Source: Xanthobacter tagetidis
GTDB lineage: Bacteria > Pseudomonadota > Alphaproteobacteria > Rhizobiales > Xanthobacteraceae
Length of the DNA stretch: 64,000 bases
Reading direction: 5' to 3'
NCBI RefSeq assembly: GCF_003667445.1
Contig: NZ_RCTF01000002.1
Coordinates: 293,502 to 357,501, forward strand
Under the pieces are notes generated by a model, which saw only the letters and a list, made by a program, of their open reading frames with translations, was not told the origin of the DNA and did not search any database. Shown here one piece after another: positions 1-9,516 of this stretch (within the stretch, counting starts at the first letter, position 1; each line of letters starts with the position of its first letter). The translations under genes were made by a program, and so were the position numbers.

Positions 1-773
1 TTCTGGGCCTCCATGAAGGCCTCCACCAGCTTCGGGTTGTTCTTCACGAAGTCGGCCTTGGCGTAGATCACGCTCAGCGTCGCCGGGCCGCCCTGGATCT
101 CGAACGAATCGGCCACCTTGCGGATGCCGGGCACCTTGAGCGCGCGCTCCTGGAACGGCGAGCTCGCCATGTAGCCGGTGATGCCGCCCGCCTTGGAGGT
201 GAGCGCGGCGAACGCCTCGGGGTGGGCCATGGAGACCTGGATGTTGTCCAGTTCGCCCGACTTGCCCGGCCCGAACGCCTGCTCGACGCCCATGGCCAGC
301 ACGATGGCCTGGATCGAGACCTTGATGGACGGCAGCGCGATCCGGTCGTCCGGTCCGAAGTCCTTGATGGACTTGATGCTGTCCTTGTTGGTCAGAAGGT
401 ACATGGGCGAGGCGTTGATGGCCGAGAGCGCCTTCACGCCATAGTTCTTGGAGGTTCGGTCCCACAGCGTGAGCAGCGGGGAGAGGCCGGCGGAGGCGAT
501 CTGCACGCTGTCGGAGAGCAGCGCGTCATTGAGCGGGCCGCCGCCGCCGAGGCGGGCATATTCCACCTTGAGGTCGAGGCCCTTGGCCTTGGCCGCCTCC
601 TCCCACAGCTTGTCGTGCTGCATGACGATGAGCGGCAGATAGGGCAGGCCGATTTGGGTGGCGACCTTGACGGACGACATCTCGGCGCGCGCGGGCGCCC
701 CGGCAATGGTAAATGCGGCCGCGGCCACGAGGGCGCAGCCGGCCAGGCGGCGCAAATTCAAGGGAAGGGACAT
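1..773 (-). CDS. ABC transporter substrate-binding protein, NMT1/SsuA-like (3' end outside window)
   Basis: The gene begins at ATG 773 on the minus strand and stays open to the window edge, so only the first ~257 codons are visible. Residues 1-27 form a signal peptide (basic start, hydrophobic core, end at APARA), after which the mature protein opens with VKVATQIGLPYLPLIV. The text is typical of NMT1/THI5-like periplasmic binding proteins, including a conserved LGGGGPLNDALLSDSVQIA stretch. Such proteins capture nitrate, sulfonates, taurine or pyrimidine-like ligands for an ABC importer. The permease and ATPase would lie left of the window. It is divergent from the GntR gene, with a palindrome between them, so control by that regulator is likely. 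The ligand cannot be told. Confidence 0.85.
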   Translation of the reverse strand, partial: MSLPLNLRRLAGCALVAAAAFTIAGAPARAEMSSVKVATQIGLPYLPLIVMQHDKLWEEAAKAKGLDLKVEYARLGGGGPLNDALLSDSVQIASAGLSPLLTLWDRTSKNYGVKALSAINASPMYLLTNKDSIKSIKDFGPDDRIALPSIKVSIQAIVLAMGVEQAFGPGKSGELDNIQVSMAHPEAFAALTSKAGGITGYMASSPFQERALKVPGIRKVADSFEIQGGPATLSVIYAKADFVKNNPKLVEAFMEAQ

Positions 774-869
774 CGACCACTCCTCTGGTTGGAGCGCGGC
801 GCCGGGGCGGTCGCCGCAGGGGGCGCCGCTTCCGGTCGTCTCCCCTATGTGACAGTAAAAGCCTATGGT

Positions 870-881
870 ATGGTCAACCAT
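870..881. promoter_or_regulatory. Candidate GntR operator (ATGGT-CA-ACCAT)
   Basis: A perfect 5-bp inverted repeat with a 2-bp spacer lies in the 165-bp gap between the divergent binding-protein gene (start 773) and the GntR gene (start 939). HutC-subfamily GntR proteins usually bind short palindromes of this size near their own promoter. The function is inferred from position and symmetry. Confidence 0.5.
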
Positions 882-938
882 CACACAAGCTCATTTGAAC
901 GCCACGCCGGTTTTCATCTAAAGGGAAGCAGGTGCACC

Positions 939-1751
939 GTGGAGCACGGACGGGTCGTGGACGTACCCCTTGAAACGGCAGCCGGCGGCGCCGACGAGGC
1001 CCAGGATGCGGCGGAGGCGCGCAGGCGCCTGCGCACCTCGGCGGTGCCTCTTTATGTGGCACTTTCCAATCTGCTGCGGGCAGAGATCGAGGAAGGCCGC
1101 TGGCCGGTCGGCGCGCAGCTGCCGACGCTGGAGCGCCTCTCCGAGATGTACGGCGTCGCCCGCGTCACCGCCCGCCAGGCGCTGGGCGTACTTGCGGACG
1201 ACGGCCTCATCGAGCGGGTGCAGGGCAAGGGCACCTTCGTCGCCAGCGGCGCGCCGGAGCGCAAGATCATCCAGCTCGATTCGGACTGGCACAACTTCCT
1301 GAAGATGCTCGACGGCAACCTGCCCGAGCCGCTGGTGGTGGACCCCGACAGCGCGCCGCCGCGCCTCGGCCCCAGCGAGGGCCGCCCGGCGCCGTCCTAC
1401 CGCTACATGCGCCGCGTCCACCGCGCGAGCGCCCAGCCTTATTGCGTGATCGACGTCTATCTCGCGCAGCACGTCTATGCGCAGGCGCCCGCGGCGTTCG
1501 ACACTCAGATGGTCATTCCCCTGCTCGGCAAGGTGTGCGGCTCGAAGCTGCAGAAGATGTCCCAGTCGTTCCGCATCATGGCGGCGGACCTCACCGTGGC
1601 GCGCTGGCTCGATCTGCCGGTTGGGGCGCCGGTGGGCGAGGTCCGGCGCGTCATCACCGACCAGGACGGCATCGTGCTCTATCTCGGCATCGGCCAGTAT
1701 CGCGGCGACCTCGTGGTGTTCAACACCACCCTGGAGGTGCCGCGGGAGTAA
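939..1751 (+). CDS. GntR family regulator with UTRA effector domain (HutC subfamily)
   Basis: This 270-residue repressor-type protein has an N-terminal winged helix (about residues 36-103: PLYVALSNLLRAEI, then a recognition helix around GVARVTARQAL and a wing ending GKGTFVASG). A UTRA ligand-binding domain follows (about 120-265). GTG 939 is chosen because a purine-rich AAGGGAAG lies upstream and it gives the usual length. The frame stays open much further left, but that part is antisense to the neighbouring gene. The divergent binding-protein gene is the obvious target, with the small molecule it imports, or a product, as likely inducer. Confidence 0.85.
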   Translation: MEHGRVVDVPLETAAGGADEAQDAAEARRRLRTSAVPLYVALSNLLRAEIEEGRWPVGAQLPTLERLSEMYGVARVTARQALGVLADDGLIERVQGKGTFVASGAPERKIIQLDSDWHNFLKMLDGNLPEPLVVDPDSAPPRLGPSEGRPAPSYRYMRRVHRASAQPYCVIDVYLAQHVYAQAPAAFDTQMVIPLLGKVCGSKLQKMSQSFRIMAADLTVARWLDLPVGAPVGEVRRVITDQDGIVLYLGIGQYRGDLVVFNTTLEVPRE

Positions 1752-1780
1752 AAAGCCCCCGTCCGCGGGAGGACGGGGGT
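1751..1780. terminator. Bidirectional hairpin terminator between gntR and the sulfonate operon
   Basis: A perfect 9-bp stem (CCCCCGTCC at 1756-1764, GGACGGGGG at 1771-1779) closes a 6-nt loop between convergent genes. Read leftward, the stem is followed by CTTTTTA, the classic rho-independent form, so it mainly ends the sulfonate operon. Confidence 0.8.
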
Positions 1781-1811
1781 TCAGTCGCGGGAGGACCGGG
1801 GAACCGAGGGG

Positions 1812-2675
1812 TCAGGCGGGCGCGCCCAGGAGCTGCTCCAGGATGATGCCTTCGAGCCGCGCCAGTTCCGGCGAGCCGCGCCGGCGCGGGCGCGGGAGCG
1901 GCACCTCCACGTCGAGCGCGATGGCCCCGTCCTCGATCAGCACCACCCGGTCGGCGAGCGCCACAGCCTCGGCGACGTCGTGGGTGACGAGGACGGCGGT
2001 GAAGCCCTGCTTCAGCCAGATCCGCTCCAGCAGCATCTGCATCTCGATCCGGGTGAGCGCGTCGAGCGCGCCGAGCGGCTCGTCGAGGGCGAGGATGCGC
2101 GGCCGGCTCGCCAGCGCGCGGGCCAGCGCCACCCTCTGGCGCTGGCCGCCGGAGAGCACCGCCGGCCACTCCCCCGCACGGTCCGAGAGGCCGACCTGCG
2201 CGAGCAAAGAGAGCGCCGCCGCGTGCTTCTCCCTGCGGTCGCGCATGTGGGAGAGGCCGACCGCGACGTTCGCCGCCACCCGCGCCCAGGGCAGGAGCCG
2301 CGGCTCCTGGAACATCACGCGCGTGATGTCGGCGCGCCGTTCGGTGCTGGCGATCTCCAGCGTGCCCGCGGTGGGCGCGTCGAGCCCGGTGAGGAGGCGC
2401 AGCAGCGTGCTCTTGCCGCAGCCGCTCTTGCCGATCACCGCCACGAACTGGCCCGCCGGCACATGCAGGTCGAGACCGTGCAGCACTGTCTTCGGGCCGA
2501 ACGCCTTGCGCACGCCCTTGAAGGTGAAGGCGGCGCCGCTTGGCGCGGCCGCTTCGCGGGCGGCGGGCGCGGGGAGGGGAGCGGACTTCGCCTCCGGCAG
2601 GAAGAAGGGCGCCCCCTCGAAGCGCAGGCCCGCAGGGGGAGCGACGGTGTCGGTGTCGCGCACGGCGATGTTCAT
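1812..2675 (-). CDS. ssuB: Aliphatic sulfonate ABC transporter ATP-binding protein
   Basis: This 287-residue ATPase would power sulfonate import with the SsuC-like permease encoded 11 bp upstream. Walker A is GKSGCGKST (about residues 82-90), the signature is LSGGQRQR and Walker B is [15 protein letters not shown]. The nitrate/sulfonate-type Q-loop ([13 protein letters not shown]) is typical of the SsuB/TauB group. An Ala/Pro-rich N-terminal extension of ~45 residues precedes the ABC core, so a later start is possible, though ATG 2675 is the only in-frame ATG near the permease stop. It is the last gene of the operon and is followed by the hairpin at 1756-1779. Confidence 0.9.
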   Translation of the reverse strand: MNIAVRDTDTVAPPAGLRFEGAPFFLPEAKSAPLPAPAAREAAAPSGAAFTFKGVRKAFGPKTVLHGLDLHVPAGQFVAVIGKSGCGKSTLLRLLTGLDAPTAGTLEIASTERRADITRVMFQEPRLLPWARVAANVAVGLSHMRDRREKHAAALSLLAQVGLSDRAGEWPAVLSGGQRQRVALARALASRPRILALDEPLGALDALTRIEMQMLLERIWLKQGFTAVLVTHDVAEAVALADRVVLIEDGAIALDVEVPLPRPRRRGSPELARLEGIILEQLLGAPA

Positions 2676-2686
2676 GGCGTTTCTCC

Positions 2687-3466
2687 TCACTGGGGCTGGA
2701 AGGCCGGGTGCCATGTCAGGAACGCGCGCTCCAGCAGGCGGGCGGCGCTGTCCGCAAGCTTGCCGAGCAGCGCGTAGATCAGGATCGACAGCACCACCAC
2801 ATCGATCAGCAGGAACTCGCGCGCCTGCATCGCCATGTAGCCGAGGCCCGAGGAGGCGGAGATGGTCTCGGCCACGATCAGCGTCAGCCACATGATGCCG
2901 AGCGCGTAGCGCAGCCCGACGAAGATCGAAGGCAGGGCCCCCGGCAGGATCACCCGGGCGAACAGTTCCAGGCGCGACATGCCGTAGATGCGCCCCATCT
3001 CGATCAGCTGCGGGTCCACCGTGCGGATGCCGTGCAGGGTGTTGATGTAGATCGGGAAGAACACGCCGAGGGCGACCAGGAACAGCTTGGCCTCCTCGTC
3101 GATGCCGAACCACAGGATGACCAGCGGGATCAGCGCCAGGTGCGGGATGTTGCGCACCATCTGCAGCGTCGTGTCCGAGGCGGCGCGGCTGATGCCCGAA
3201 ATGCCGTTGGCAAGGCCGAGCGCGAAGCCGATGGCGCCGCCGATGGCGAAGCCCACCAGCGCCCGCCAGGCGGAGACACCGATATGCTTGAAGATGTCTC
3301 CGGAAACGGTGAGCTTCCACAAGGCCGCCGCCACGTCGGAGGGGGCCGGCAGAATGGTCGGCGGGATCTCGCCGAGGCGGGCCGCCGCCTCCCAGCCGAC
3401 GAGCAGCAGGACCGGCAAGACCCAGCCGGCCCCGCCCTCCACGGTGCGCCTGAGGGGGGCGCTCAT
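2687..3466 (-). CDS. ssuC: Aliphatic sulfonate ABC transporter permease
   Basis: This 259-residue inner-membrane protein belongs to the BPD_transp_1 family. About six hydrophobic segments are visible, starting with [15 protein letters not shown]. The cytoplasmic coupling loop is [23 protein letters not shown], which matches the EAA consensus region that contacts the ATPase. The ATG overlaps the ssuD stop by 4 nt (ATGA at 3463-3466), implying translational coupling. Gene order with ssuD upstream and ssuB downstream supports the SsuC assignment over other members of the taurine/nitrate permease group. Confidence 0.9.
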   Translation of the reverse strand: MSAPLRRTVEGGAGWVLPVLLLVGWEAAARLGEIPPTILPAPSDVAAALWKLTVSGDIFKHIGVSAWRALVGFAIGGAIGFALGLANGISGISRAASDTTLQMVRNIPHLALIPLVILWFGIDEEAKLFLVALGVFFPIYINTLHGIRTVDPQLIEMGRIYGMSRLELFARVILPGALPSIFVGLRYALGIMWLTLIVAETISASSGLGYMAMQAREFLLIDVVVLSILIYALLGKLADSAARLLERAFLTWHPAFQPQ

Positions 3467-4614
3467 GACGCCGCCTTCAGTTTCGAGCCGCCATGCGCGC
3501 CAACCGCGAACTCGTTGGCGATCTTGCTGTTGAAGCGGGTGTCGCGGCCGAGCCCGAGCGCGGGGAACAGAAGCTCCGCCACCCGGTAGGCTTCCTCCAG
3601 ATGCGGGTAGCCGGAGCCGATCACGGTGTCGATGCCGAGCTCCTGGTATTCCGCCAGCCGCTGCGCGACCTGCTCCGGCGTGCCTACCAGCGCGGTGCCC
3701 GCGCCCGAGCGCACGAGGCCGACGCCGGCCCACAGATTGGGCGAGACCACGAGGCGGTCGCGCCGGCCGCCGTGCAGCGCCGCCATGCGCCGCTGGCCCT
3801 CCGAATCCATCTCCACCTTGAAGCGCTTCTGCGCCCGCGCGATCTGGTCGTCGGTGATGCGGCTGATGAGCCGGTCGGCGGCGGCCCAGGCCTCGTCCTC
3901 GGTCTCGCGCACGATGAAGTGCAGCCGGATGCCGAAGCGGATGTCGCGCCCGCGGGCGGCGGCCTTGCGGCGCACCGCAGCGATCTTCTCCTTCACCCCC
4001 GCCGGCGGCTCGCCCCAAGTGAGGTAGAGGTCGGTCTGGTCCACGCCCAGCACCTGGCCCGCCTCCGAGGAGCCGCCGAAATAGAGCGGCGGGGTGGGGC
4101 GCTGCACCGGGGCGAAGTCGAGCCGCCCGCCCTCGATACGGTAGTAGCGGCCGTCGAAGTTCACGGTCTCGCCGGAGACGAGGCGCCGCCAGATGGTGAG
4201 GAACTCGTCCGCCTGCGCATAGCGCTCGTCATGGGCGATGAAGAGCCCGTCGCCGGCGAGCTCGGTCGGGTTGCCGCCCACGACCACGTTGAGCAGGAGC
4301 CGCCCGTTGCTCAGGCGGTCGAGGGCGGCGGTCTGGCGGGCCGCGAACGCGGGGGTGGTGACCCCCGGCCGCAGCGCCACCAGAAACTTCAATTTCTCGG
4401 TCACCGTGGCGAGGCCCGCGGCGGTGATCCAGCTGTCCTCGCAGCTCTGGCCGGTGGGCAGCAGCACGCCCTGGTAGCCGAGCCGGTCCACCGCCTGCGC
4501 GATCTGCTTGAAGTAGCCGAATTCCGGCGGCCTCTGCCGGGTTTCCGAGCCGAGATAGGAGCCGTCGCCGTGGGTGGGAATGAACCAGAAGAAGTTGATC
4601 GGGTCGCGGGCCAT
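3463..4614 (-). CDS. ssuD: FMNH2-dependent alkanesulfonate monooxygenase
   Basis: SsuD splits the C-S bond of alkanesulfonates using FMNH2 and O2, giving an aldehyde and sulfite for sulfur assimilation. The 383-residue product is full length and colinear with the luciferase-like TIM-barrel family, opening with [18 protein letters not shown] and containing the conserved [20 protein letters not shown] and [15 protein letters not shown] stretches. Reduced flavin would come from the SsuE-type reductase at the head of the operon. Both binding-protein genes lie upstream and the permease overlaps downstream. A closely related dimethylsulfone or methanesulfonate monooxygenase (SfnG/MsuD) is the main alternative. 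Confidence 0.93.
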   Translation of the reverse strand: MARDPINFFWFIPTHGDGSYLGSETRQRPPEFGYFKQIAQAVDRLGYQGVLLPTGQSCEDSWITAAGLATVTEKLKFLVALRPGVTTPAFAARQTAALDRLSNGRLLLNVVVGGNPTELAGDGLFIAHDERYAQADEFLTIWRRLVSGETVNFDGRYYRIEGGRLDFAPVQRPTPPLYFGGSSEAGQVLGVDQTDLYLTWGEPPAGVKEKIAAVRRKAAARGRDIRFGIRLHFIVRETEDEAWAAADRLISRITDDQIARAQKRFKVEMDSEGQRRMAALHGGRRDRLVVSPNLWAGVGLVRSGAGTALVGTPEQVAQRLAEYQELGIDTVIGSGYPHLEEAYRVAELLFPALGLGRDTRFNSKIANEFAVGAHGGSKLKAAS

Positions 4615-4645
4615 GGGGGCCTCCTTCGCGGTGCCGGTTGAGGGG

Positions 4646-5611
4646 TCAGCTCTGGGGACGCACCCACACCGCGTCCTTCACGACGATGGCGCGGGGGATG
4701 AGGCCGAGCTTGGCGAAGCGGTCGGCGGTCTGCTGCTGGCCGGCGATCACCTCGGCTGTCAGCGGGCCGACGCCGAACACCTGCCGGTCGGCGGCGCGGG
4801 TCTGGGCGGCGATGTCGACACCCGTCACCTCCGCCAGCACCTTGGCGACCTCGGTGCGGTTCTGGTCGGCCCACCTGGCGCTCTGCTTCAGCGCGTCCTC
4901 GGCCTTGATCACCACCGCGGGATGGGCGGCGGCGAAGCTCTTGTTGGCGAGGAAGTAGGTGTTGACGTTCAGCTCGTCCTTGGTGGTGGTGAGCACGCGC
5001 GGCTTGTGGCGCAGCTCGGCGATGGCGAAGAACGGGTCCCAGATCGACCAGGCGTCGATCTTGCCGGAGGCGAACGCCGCCGCCGCATCCGCCGGCGAGA
5101 GATAGACCGGCGTGATGTCCGCGAACGGCACGCCGGCGCGCTCCAGCGCGGCCACCAGCAAGTTGTGTGCGCTCGATCCCTTGGTGACGCCCACCTTCTT
5201 GCCCTTCAGGCCGGCCACCGAGGTGACGGCGCTGTCCGCCGGCACGAGGATGCCCTCGCCCGCGCCGTTGGAGGGCAAAGCGGCCACGTAGACGAGGTTC
5301 GCGCCCGCCGCCTGGGCGAAGATGGGCGGGGCGTCGCCGGTCCATCCCACGTCCACGGCGCCGGCGTTCAGCGCCTCCAGCAGCGGCGGGCCGGAGGGGA
5401 ATTCCACCCAGCGCACCGAGATGCCTTCGGGCGCGAGCGCCTTCTCGATGATCTGTAGGTGGCGCGTGACCACCGGCAGGCCGGCCTTCTGGAAGCCGAT
5501 GCGGAATTCCTTGAGCGGCGCCTGCTGCGCACCGGCCGGCGAAAGGCCGATGACGGCGGAGGCGGCGGCGGCGAGGGCGAGAAGGCCGGCGCGGCGGGAG
5601 AGGGCGATCAT
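4646..5611 (-). CDS. ssuA: Sulfonate ABC transporter substrate-binding protein (copy 2)
   Basis: This periplasmic SsuA-like protein of 321 residues has a signal peptide that ends near GLSPAGAQQ. It carries the family stretches [43 protein letters not shown] and [16 protein letters not shown] 5611 is preferred over ATG 5617 because AAAGGA lies 8 nt before it but only 2 nt before the upstream ATG. It sits between a paralogue (5641-6597) and ssuD in one operon. The two copies are clearly homologous along their length yet differ in many positions, so they are not a recent duplication and may bind different sulfonates. Confidence 0.9.
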   Translation of the reverse strand: MIALSRRAGLLALAAAASAVIGLSPAGAQQAPLKEFRIGFQKAGLPVVTRHLQIIEKALAPEGISVRWVEFPSGPPLLEALNAGAVDVGWTGDAPPIFAQAAGANLVYVAALPSNGAGEGILVPADSAVTSVAGLKGKKVGVTKGSSAHNLLVAALERAGVPFADITPVYLSPADAAAAFASGKIDAWSIWDPFFAIAELRHKPRVLTTTKDELNVNTYFLANKSFAAAHPAVVIKAEDALKQSARWADQNRTEVAKVLAEVTGVDIAAQTRAADRQVFGVGPLTAEVIAGQQQTADRFAKLGLIPRAIVVKDAVWVRPQS

Positions 5612-5640
5612 GTGCATGTTCCTTTGCGAAGGCGGGGCTG

Positions 5641-6597
5641 TCAGGCGCGGGCGGCCGACCAGACGATGTCGGAGACGGTGATCGCCTTGGGGATCAGGCC
5701 AAGCGCGAGGAAGGTGTCGGCGATCTCCTGCTGCTGGCGCACCACGGCGTCGGTGATCGGGTTCAGCTCGATCGGGTAGCGGTTGGTGGCGATCTTCTGC
5801 GCCTCCAGCTCGACGCCCGTGACCTCGGCGGTGAGCTGGGCCAGCGCGTCGCGGTTCCGCGCCGCCCAGGCGGTCACCTGCTTCAGCTCGTCCAAGGCGG
5901 CGTGCAGCACCTGCGGCGCCTTGGTCGCGGTGGTCTTGTTGGCGAGATAGAAGGTGTGGCTCGCCAGCCCGTCATTGGTGGTGACGATGGCACGCGCGTC
6001 GTGGCGCTTCTGGGCGATGGCCCAATAGGGGTCCCAGATGGTCCAGGCGTCCACGCGGCCGGAGGCGAAGGCGGCAGCGGCGTCCGCCGGGGCGAGATAG
6101 ACCGGCGCGATGTCGGTGAAGGAGAGGCCGGCGCGCTTCAGCGCCTGCACCGTGAAATTGTGCGAGGACGAGCCCTTGGCGATGGCGACCTTCTTGCCCT
6201 TGAGGTCGGCGACGCTCTTGATGGGGGAGTCCGTCGGCACCAGGGTCGCGGACTGGGTCGCCGGAGCGGCGGCGACGTAGAGCAGGTTGGCGCCGGCCGC
6301 CTGGGCGAAGATCGGCGGCGTGTCGCCCACGGTGCCGATGTCCACCGAGCCCGAGCCCAGCGCCTCCAGCAGCGGCGGCCCGAACTGGAACTCCACCCAG
6401 CGTACGGACTCGACGCCGAGGCCCTTCAGGCGCTTCTCCAGCGCCTGCTGCTGGCGCGCGGCGACCAGGATGCCGCTCGATTTCTGGTAGCCGACCTTGA
6501 ACTCCTTCGGCACCTCCTGCGCGACGGCGGAACGATGGGCGAAGGCAAGGGCGGCGGCGCCGGCGGTGCCGGCGAGGAACTGGCGCTTGGTAAGCAT
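5641..6597 (-). CDS. Sulfonate ABC transporter substrate-binding protein (copy 1)
   Basis: This 318-residue SsuA-family protein starts MLTKRQFLAGTAGAAAL, a signal with a possible twin-arginine-like KRQFLAG motif, and ends its leader near SAVAQE. Conserved family stretches include [47 protein letters not shown] and RVDAWTIWDPYWA. It follows the flavin reductase gene and precedes the second SsuA copy by 29 bp. The second protein appears to have the same fold but a different ligand pocket sequence. Sharing one permease and ATPase between two binding proteins would widen substrate range. Confidence 0.9.
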   Translation of the reverse strand: MLTKRQFLAGTAGAAALAFAHRSAVAQEVPKEFKVGYQKSSGILVAARQQQALEKRLKGLGVESVRWVEFQFGPPLLEALGSGSVDIGTVGDTPPIFAQAAGANLLYVAAAPATQSATLVPTDSPIKSVADLKGKKVAIAKGSSSHNFTVQALKRAGLSFTDIAPVYLAPADAAAAFASGRVDAWTIWDPYWAIAQKRHDARAIVTTNDGLASHTFYLANKTTATKAPQVLHAALDELKQVTAWAARNRDALAQLTAEVTGVELEAQKIATNRYPIELNPITDAVVRQQQEIADTFLALGLIPKAITVSDIVWSAARA

Positions 6598-6619
6598 GGA
6601 TCGGTCTCCGGATCGCCGG

Positions 6620-7177
6620 TCAGGCGACGTTGGGGATGGGGTGGCGGACCGCGAAGGCGAGCGCGCGGTCGAGTTCGCCGGCGGCCTGGGCGATGCGGGC
6701 CGAAACGGCGTGGTCGGCGATGACGCCCTCGCGGAAGTCCTGGTCGCCGGCATAGATGGCGGTGGGCAGGGTGAGGGCGGCGAAGAAGCCGAACAGCGGC
6801 CGCAACTGGTGCTCGACGACGAGCGCATGGCGGTGGCCGCCGCCGGTGGCGGCGAGGATCACCGGCGTGCCGGCCAGCGCGGTGGGATCGACAAAGTCGA
6901 TCAGGTGCTTGAACAGCCCCGCATATGAGCCCTTGTAGACCGGGGAGCCGACGATCAGCGCATCCGCCTCCTCGATGGCCGAGACGATGGCCTGCGCGGC
7001 GCGGGGCAGCGCCTCGCGGTTGGAGGTGCCGATGGCGGGGCCGGCGTCGACGAGATCGTAGATCTCCAGCGACACCGCCCGGCGGGCGGAGACCTCCGCG
7101 CCGATGGTCTCGATCAGGGCGCGGGTGCGCGAGGGGCGACGGGTGCTGCCCGAAAAGCCGACGATGCGGGGGATCAT
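6620..7177 (-). CDS. ssuE: NAD(P)H-dependent FMN reductase, SsuE/MsuE type
   Basis: This 185-residue flavodoxin-like reductase supplies FMNH2 to SsuD. It shows the N-terminal phosphate-binding motif GFSGSTRRPSRTRAL, the central IVGSPVYKGSYAGLFKHLID and LAATGGGHRHALVVEHQLRP, all hallmarks of the SsuE/MsuE family. It is the first gene of the leftward operon; the next gene starts 22 bp after its stop. The 430-bp gap upstream contains the AT-rich promoter region. Activity on FMN is inferred from the family and from being next to ssuD. Confidence 0.92.
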   Translation of the reverse strand: MIPRIVGFSGSTRRPSRTRALIETIGAEVSARRAVSLEIYDLVDAGPAIGTSNREALPRAAQAIVSAIEEADALIVGSPVYKGSYAGLFKHLIDFVDPTALAGTPVILAATGGGHRHALVVEHQLRPLFGFFAALTLPTAIYAGDQDFREGVIADHAVSARIAQAAGELDRALAFAVRHPIPNVA

Positions 7178-7606
7178 GGGTGGCCTCCGGCGGCGCGACG
7201 GGGCGGGTGCGCAATGGACATGACGGGGCGTTCGCCGGCGGGGCCGGCGCCTTCTTTCAAAACGGGTGAGGGCGAAGGGAGGCGAGCGGCAGCGGGCGCT
7301 CAGCGCCGCGTGCTGCCGCTCCCTCTACACGGACGGATGCGCACGCCGGCAATCATGGTGTGCCTCGTTCAAGCCGTTCCTGATGCGCGGCGACGGCGTG
7401 CGCCACCGCAATGTCCCACCATGATTGGCCGGGGCGGGAGGCGGTGTCAATATTAAATCTACTAAATCAATAGACTAAATAAAATTTCAACGATTTCGTC
7501 ATCTATCTATCTGATATAATTACATATATTCGAACTACCGAGCAGCGGGTCGGAGCCGGTTGCCGCACGATCTGTCGGCACGTCGATCGGTGCAGCCGGC
7601 CGCGCG
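7178..7606. promoter_or_regulatory. Promoter region of the sulfonate operon, with AT-rich tract and shared motif
   Basis: No gene is seen here. Bases 7449-7545 are strikingly AT-rich against a GC-rich background, as expected for a promoter and activator region of the leftward ssu operon. On the minus strand, AGTCTATTGATTTAGTAG (7476-7459) matches 14 of 18 bases of a motif upstream of the second uptake operon (13408-13391). No confident -35/-10 pair or CysB site can be assigned by eye. Confidence 0.5.
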
Positions 7607-8320
7607 TCACAGCTGGCGCGTCAGGTTCTCGGCGAAGGAGAGGATGTGCGCGCGCGTCGCCGCCTCTGCCGCGTCGGCGTCGCCGGCGCGCAGCGCATCG
7701 ACGATGGAGGCATGCTCGTCCACCACGCGGCGGTGGTGCTCGGGGGCGCGCAGCGAGACGAACCACACGCGCTGCGCATGCTCGTGCAGGGTCCGCAGGA
7801 TCTCGCCCAGCACCTGGTTGCGCGCCGCGGCGGAGATGGTGGCGTGGAACGCGGCGTCGAGGCGCATCAGCATCTCGATGTCGCGCGCGGTCGCCGCTTC
7901 CCCGCCCTGGCGCACATTGTCGGCGAGCGCCGCGATCACGCGCGGCGTGGCGCGCTCGGCGGCGAGGCGGGCGCAGAAGCCTTCGTTGACGAGGCGCACG
8001 TCCACCATGTCGCGCACCTCGTCGTGGGAGATGGGGCGCACGATGATGCCCTTGCGCGGCAGCACCTCGACCAGCCCGTCGCGCATCAGCCGGTCGAACG
8101 CCTGGCGCACCGGCGTGCGGCCGAGCCCGAGGCTGGCGGAGACCGCCGCCTCGCTCAGTGCCTCGCCGGGGCGGAAGGCGCACATGATGATGCGCCGCTT
8201 GATGGTCTCGTAGGCCTCGTCGCGCAGCGAGCGCGGCGCCGTACCCTCACGGTTCTCGCCCGCGCGGCCGTCGCTCGCGTCAGGCAACGTCAGGTCCGGC
8301 GCGCGTCCGCTTGGCATCAT
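7607..8320 (-). CDS. GntR family regulator with FCD effector domain
   Basis: This 237-residue FadR-subfamily regulator has a winged helix at about residues 32-100 (YETIKRRIIMCAFRPGEAL, recognition region LGLGRTPVRQAFDRL, wing VLPRKGIIVRPIS). A C-terminal all-helical FCD domain follows, with the metal-ligand type residues in RLDAAFHATI and the EHASIVDALRAGDADAA helix. Its ATG 8320 overlaps the stop of the upstream FAD monooxygenase gene (ATGA), so it is translated as the last gene of that unit. It probably controls the same catabolic group according to an organic-acid effector. Confidence 0.88.
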   Translation of the reverse strand: MMPSGRAPDLTLPDASDGRAGENREGTAPRSLRDEAYETIKRRIIMCAFRPGEALSEAAVSASLGLGRTPVRQAFDRLMRDGLVEVLPRKGIIVRPISHDEVRDMVDVRLVNEGFCARLAAERATPRVIAALADNVRQGGEAATARDIEMLMRLDAAFHATISAAARNQVLGEILRTLHEHAQRVWFVSLRAPEHHRRVVDEHASIVDALRAGDADAAEAATRAHILSFAENLTRQL

Positions 8321-9516
8321 CCCAGCTCCGCCGCGCGCTTCAGGCTCGCGAACATGGACACCCGCAAGAGGTAGTCCCGCATGGCGGCGGGATCGTCCTT
8401 GACGTGCCGCATCTGATCCGTGAAGCGCGCCTGGTCCTCGGGGCTCGCGGCCTCCAGGTTGCGCTTGTTCTGGATCGTCTGGGTCTGCACGTATTCCACC
8501 GTCACCTGCCGGCGCTGGAGGTCGTAGCGGTCGAGTTCGTCGTCCCCCGCCTCCTTGTGCCACACCTTGGCGAGGCGCTGCGAGAGGCTGACGGCGTCGT
8601 GGATGCCGCCGTTCATGCCCATGCCGCCGAGCGGGTTGTTGATGTGGGCGGCGTCGCCGGCAAGGAAGGCGCGGCCCACGCGGTAGGTCTTCGCCACCCG
8701 CTGGTGCACCCGGTAGAGGGTCGCGTGGGCGATGTCGAACGCCGCAGGCCCCTGCGGGCAGGCGCGCTTCAGCAGCGACTGGCCGAAGGCGGCGGAGACC
8801 GCGTCCTGGTCGCTCATGTCGGGATGGACCGGGAACATCACCCGCCACAGGTCCGGCACCTTCAGCAGGAAATGCCACAAATCGGGGTCGGCGACGTAGG
8901 ACACCGCGTCGAGGTTCGGCATCACGGAATAGAAGTCGAACGGGGTCGAGAGCACCAGGAAGCGCTCCGGCCAGGTGAAGCCCTCGAACTCGATGCCCAG
9001 GGCCTGCCGCACCTGCGAGCGTGCGCCGTCGGCGCCGATCAGCCAGCGCCCGCGCCGCGTCTCCACGGCCCCGCCCTCGCGGGCGATCTCCACCGAAACG
9101 CCGTCGGCATCCTGCGTGACGCCCACCACACGGCGGCCGAATTCGATCTCGAAGCCGGGCGTGCCATCAAGCTTGTTCAGCAGGATGCGCGTGAGCTTGA
9201 ACTGCTCGGACTGGAGCCGGTAGGGGTGGCGCGTGGCGTCGGCGATGGCCGCGAAGTCGAAATCGGCGATCACCTCGCCGTTCATGCGCCGGTACTGGAA
9301 GCGCGGGGCGATGAGGCCCTCGGCGATCAGCTCCCCGGCGGCGCCCAGATCGTCCAGCATGTCGAGGGTCGGCGGGTGGAAGGTGGAGGCGCGCGATTCC
9401 GTCGCCAGCGCCTGCTCGCCCTCGAACACCGTCACCGGCACGCCGCGCCGCACCAGTTCCGCCGCCGCCACCATGCCCACCGGCCCTGCGCCGGCGATGA
9501 AGACCCGCTCTTCCAT
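8317..9516 (-). CDS. FAD-dependent aromatic hydroxylase-type monooxygenase
   Basis: This 399-residue class A flavoprotein monooxygenase (FAD_binding_3 family) starts with the Rossmann motif VFIAGAGPVGMVAAAELVRR. It has the middle DG-type motif LIGADGARSQVRQALG and the C-terminal GRAFLAGDAAHINNPLGGMG, which together bind FAD and NAD(P)H. Relatives hydroxylate phenols, hydroxybenzoates or related rings with O2. It is encoded downstream of an ABC importer and a DUF2848 gene and is coupled to an FCD GntR gene, so it probably acts on the imported compound. The substrate is not known. Confidence 0.88.
   Translation of the reverse strand: MEERVFIAGAGPVGMVAAAELVRRGVPVTVFEGEQALATESRASTFHPPTLDMLDDLGAAGELIAEGLIAPRFQYRRMNGEVIADFDFAAIADATRHPYRLQSEQFKLTRILLNKLDGTPGFEIEFGRRVVGVTQDADGVSVEIAREGGAVETRRGRWLIGADGARSQVRQALGIEFEGFTWPERFLVLSTPFDFYSVMPNLDAVSYVADPDLWHFLLKVPDLWRVMFPVHPDMSDQDAVSAAFGQSLLKRACPQGPAAFDIAHATLYRVHQRVAKTYRVGRAFLAGDAAHINNPLGGMGMNGGIHDAVSLSQRLAKVWHKEAGDDELDRYDLQRRQVTVEYVQTQTIQNKRNLEAASPEDQARFTDQMRHVKDDPAAMRDYLLRVSMFASLKRAAELG

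Noticed and set aside
222..938. Long extension of the GntR frame upstream of GTG 939
   Set aside because: This part lies antisense to the binding-protein gene and has Arg/Gly/His-rich shadow composition; the regulator has a normal length from 939.
2540..4641. Rightward open frames of about 350 and 382 residues over the ssuC and ssuD genes
   Set aside because: They are antisense to well-supported genes, lack domains and show the biased composition of GC-rich shadow frames.
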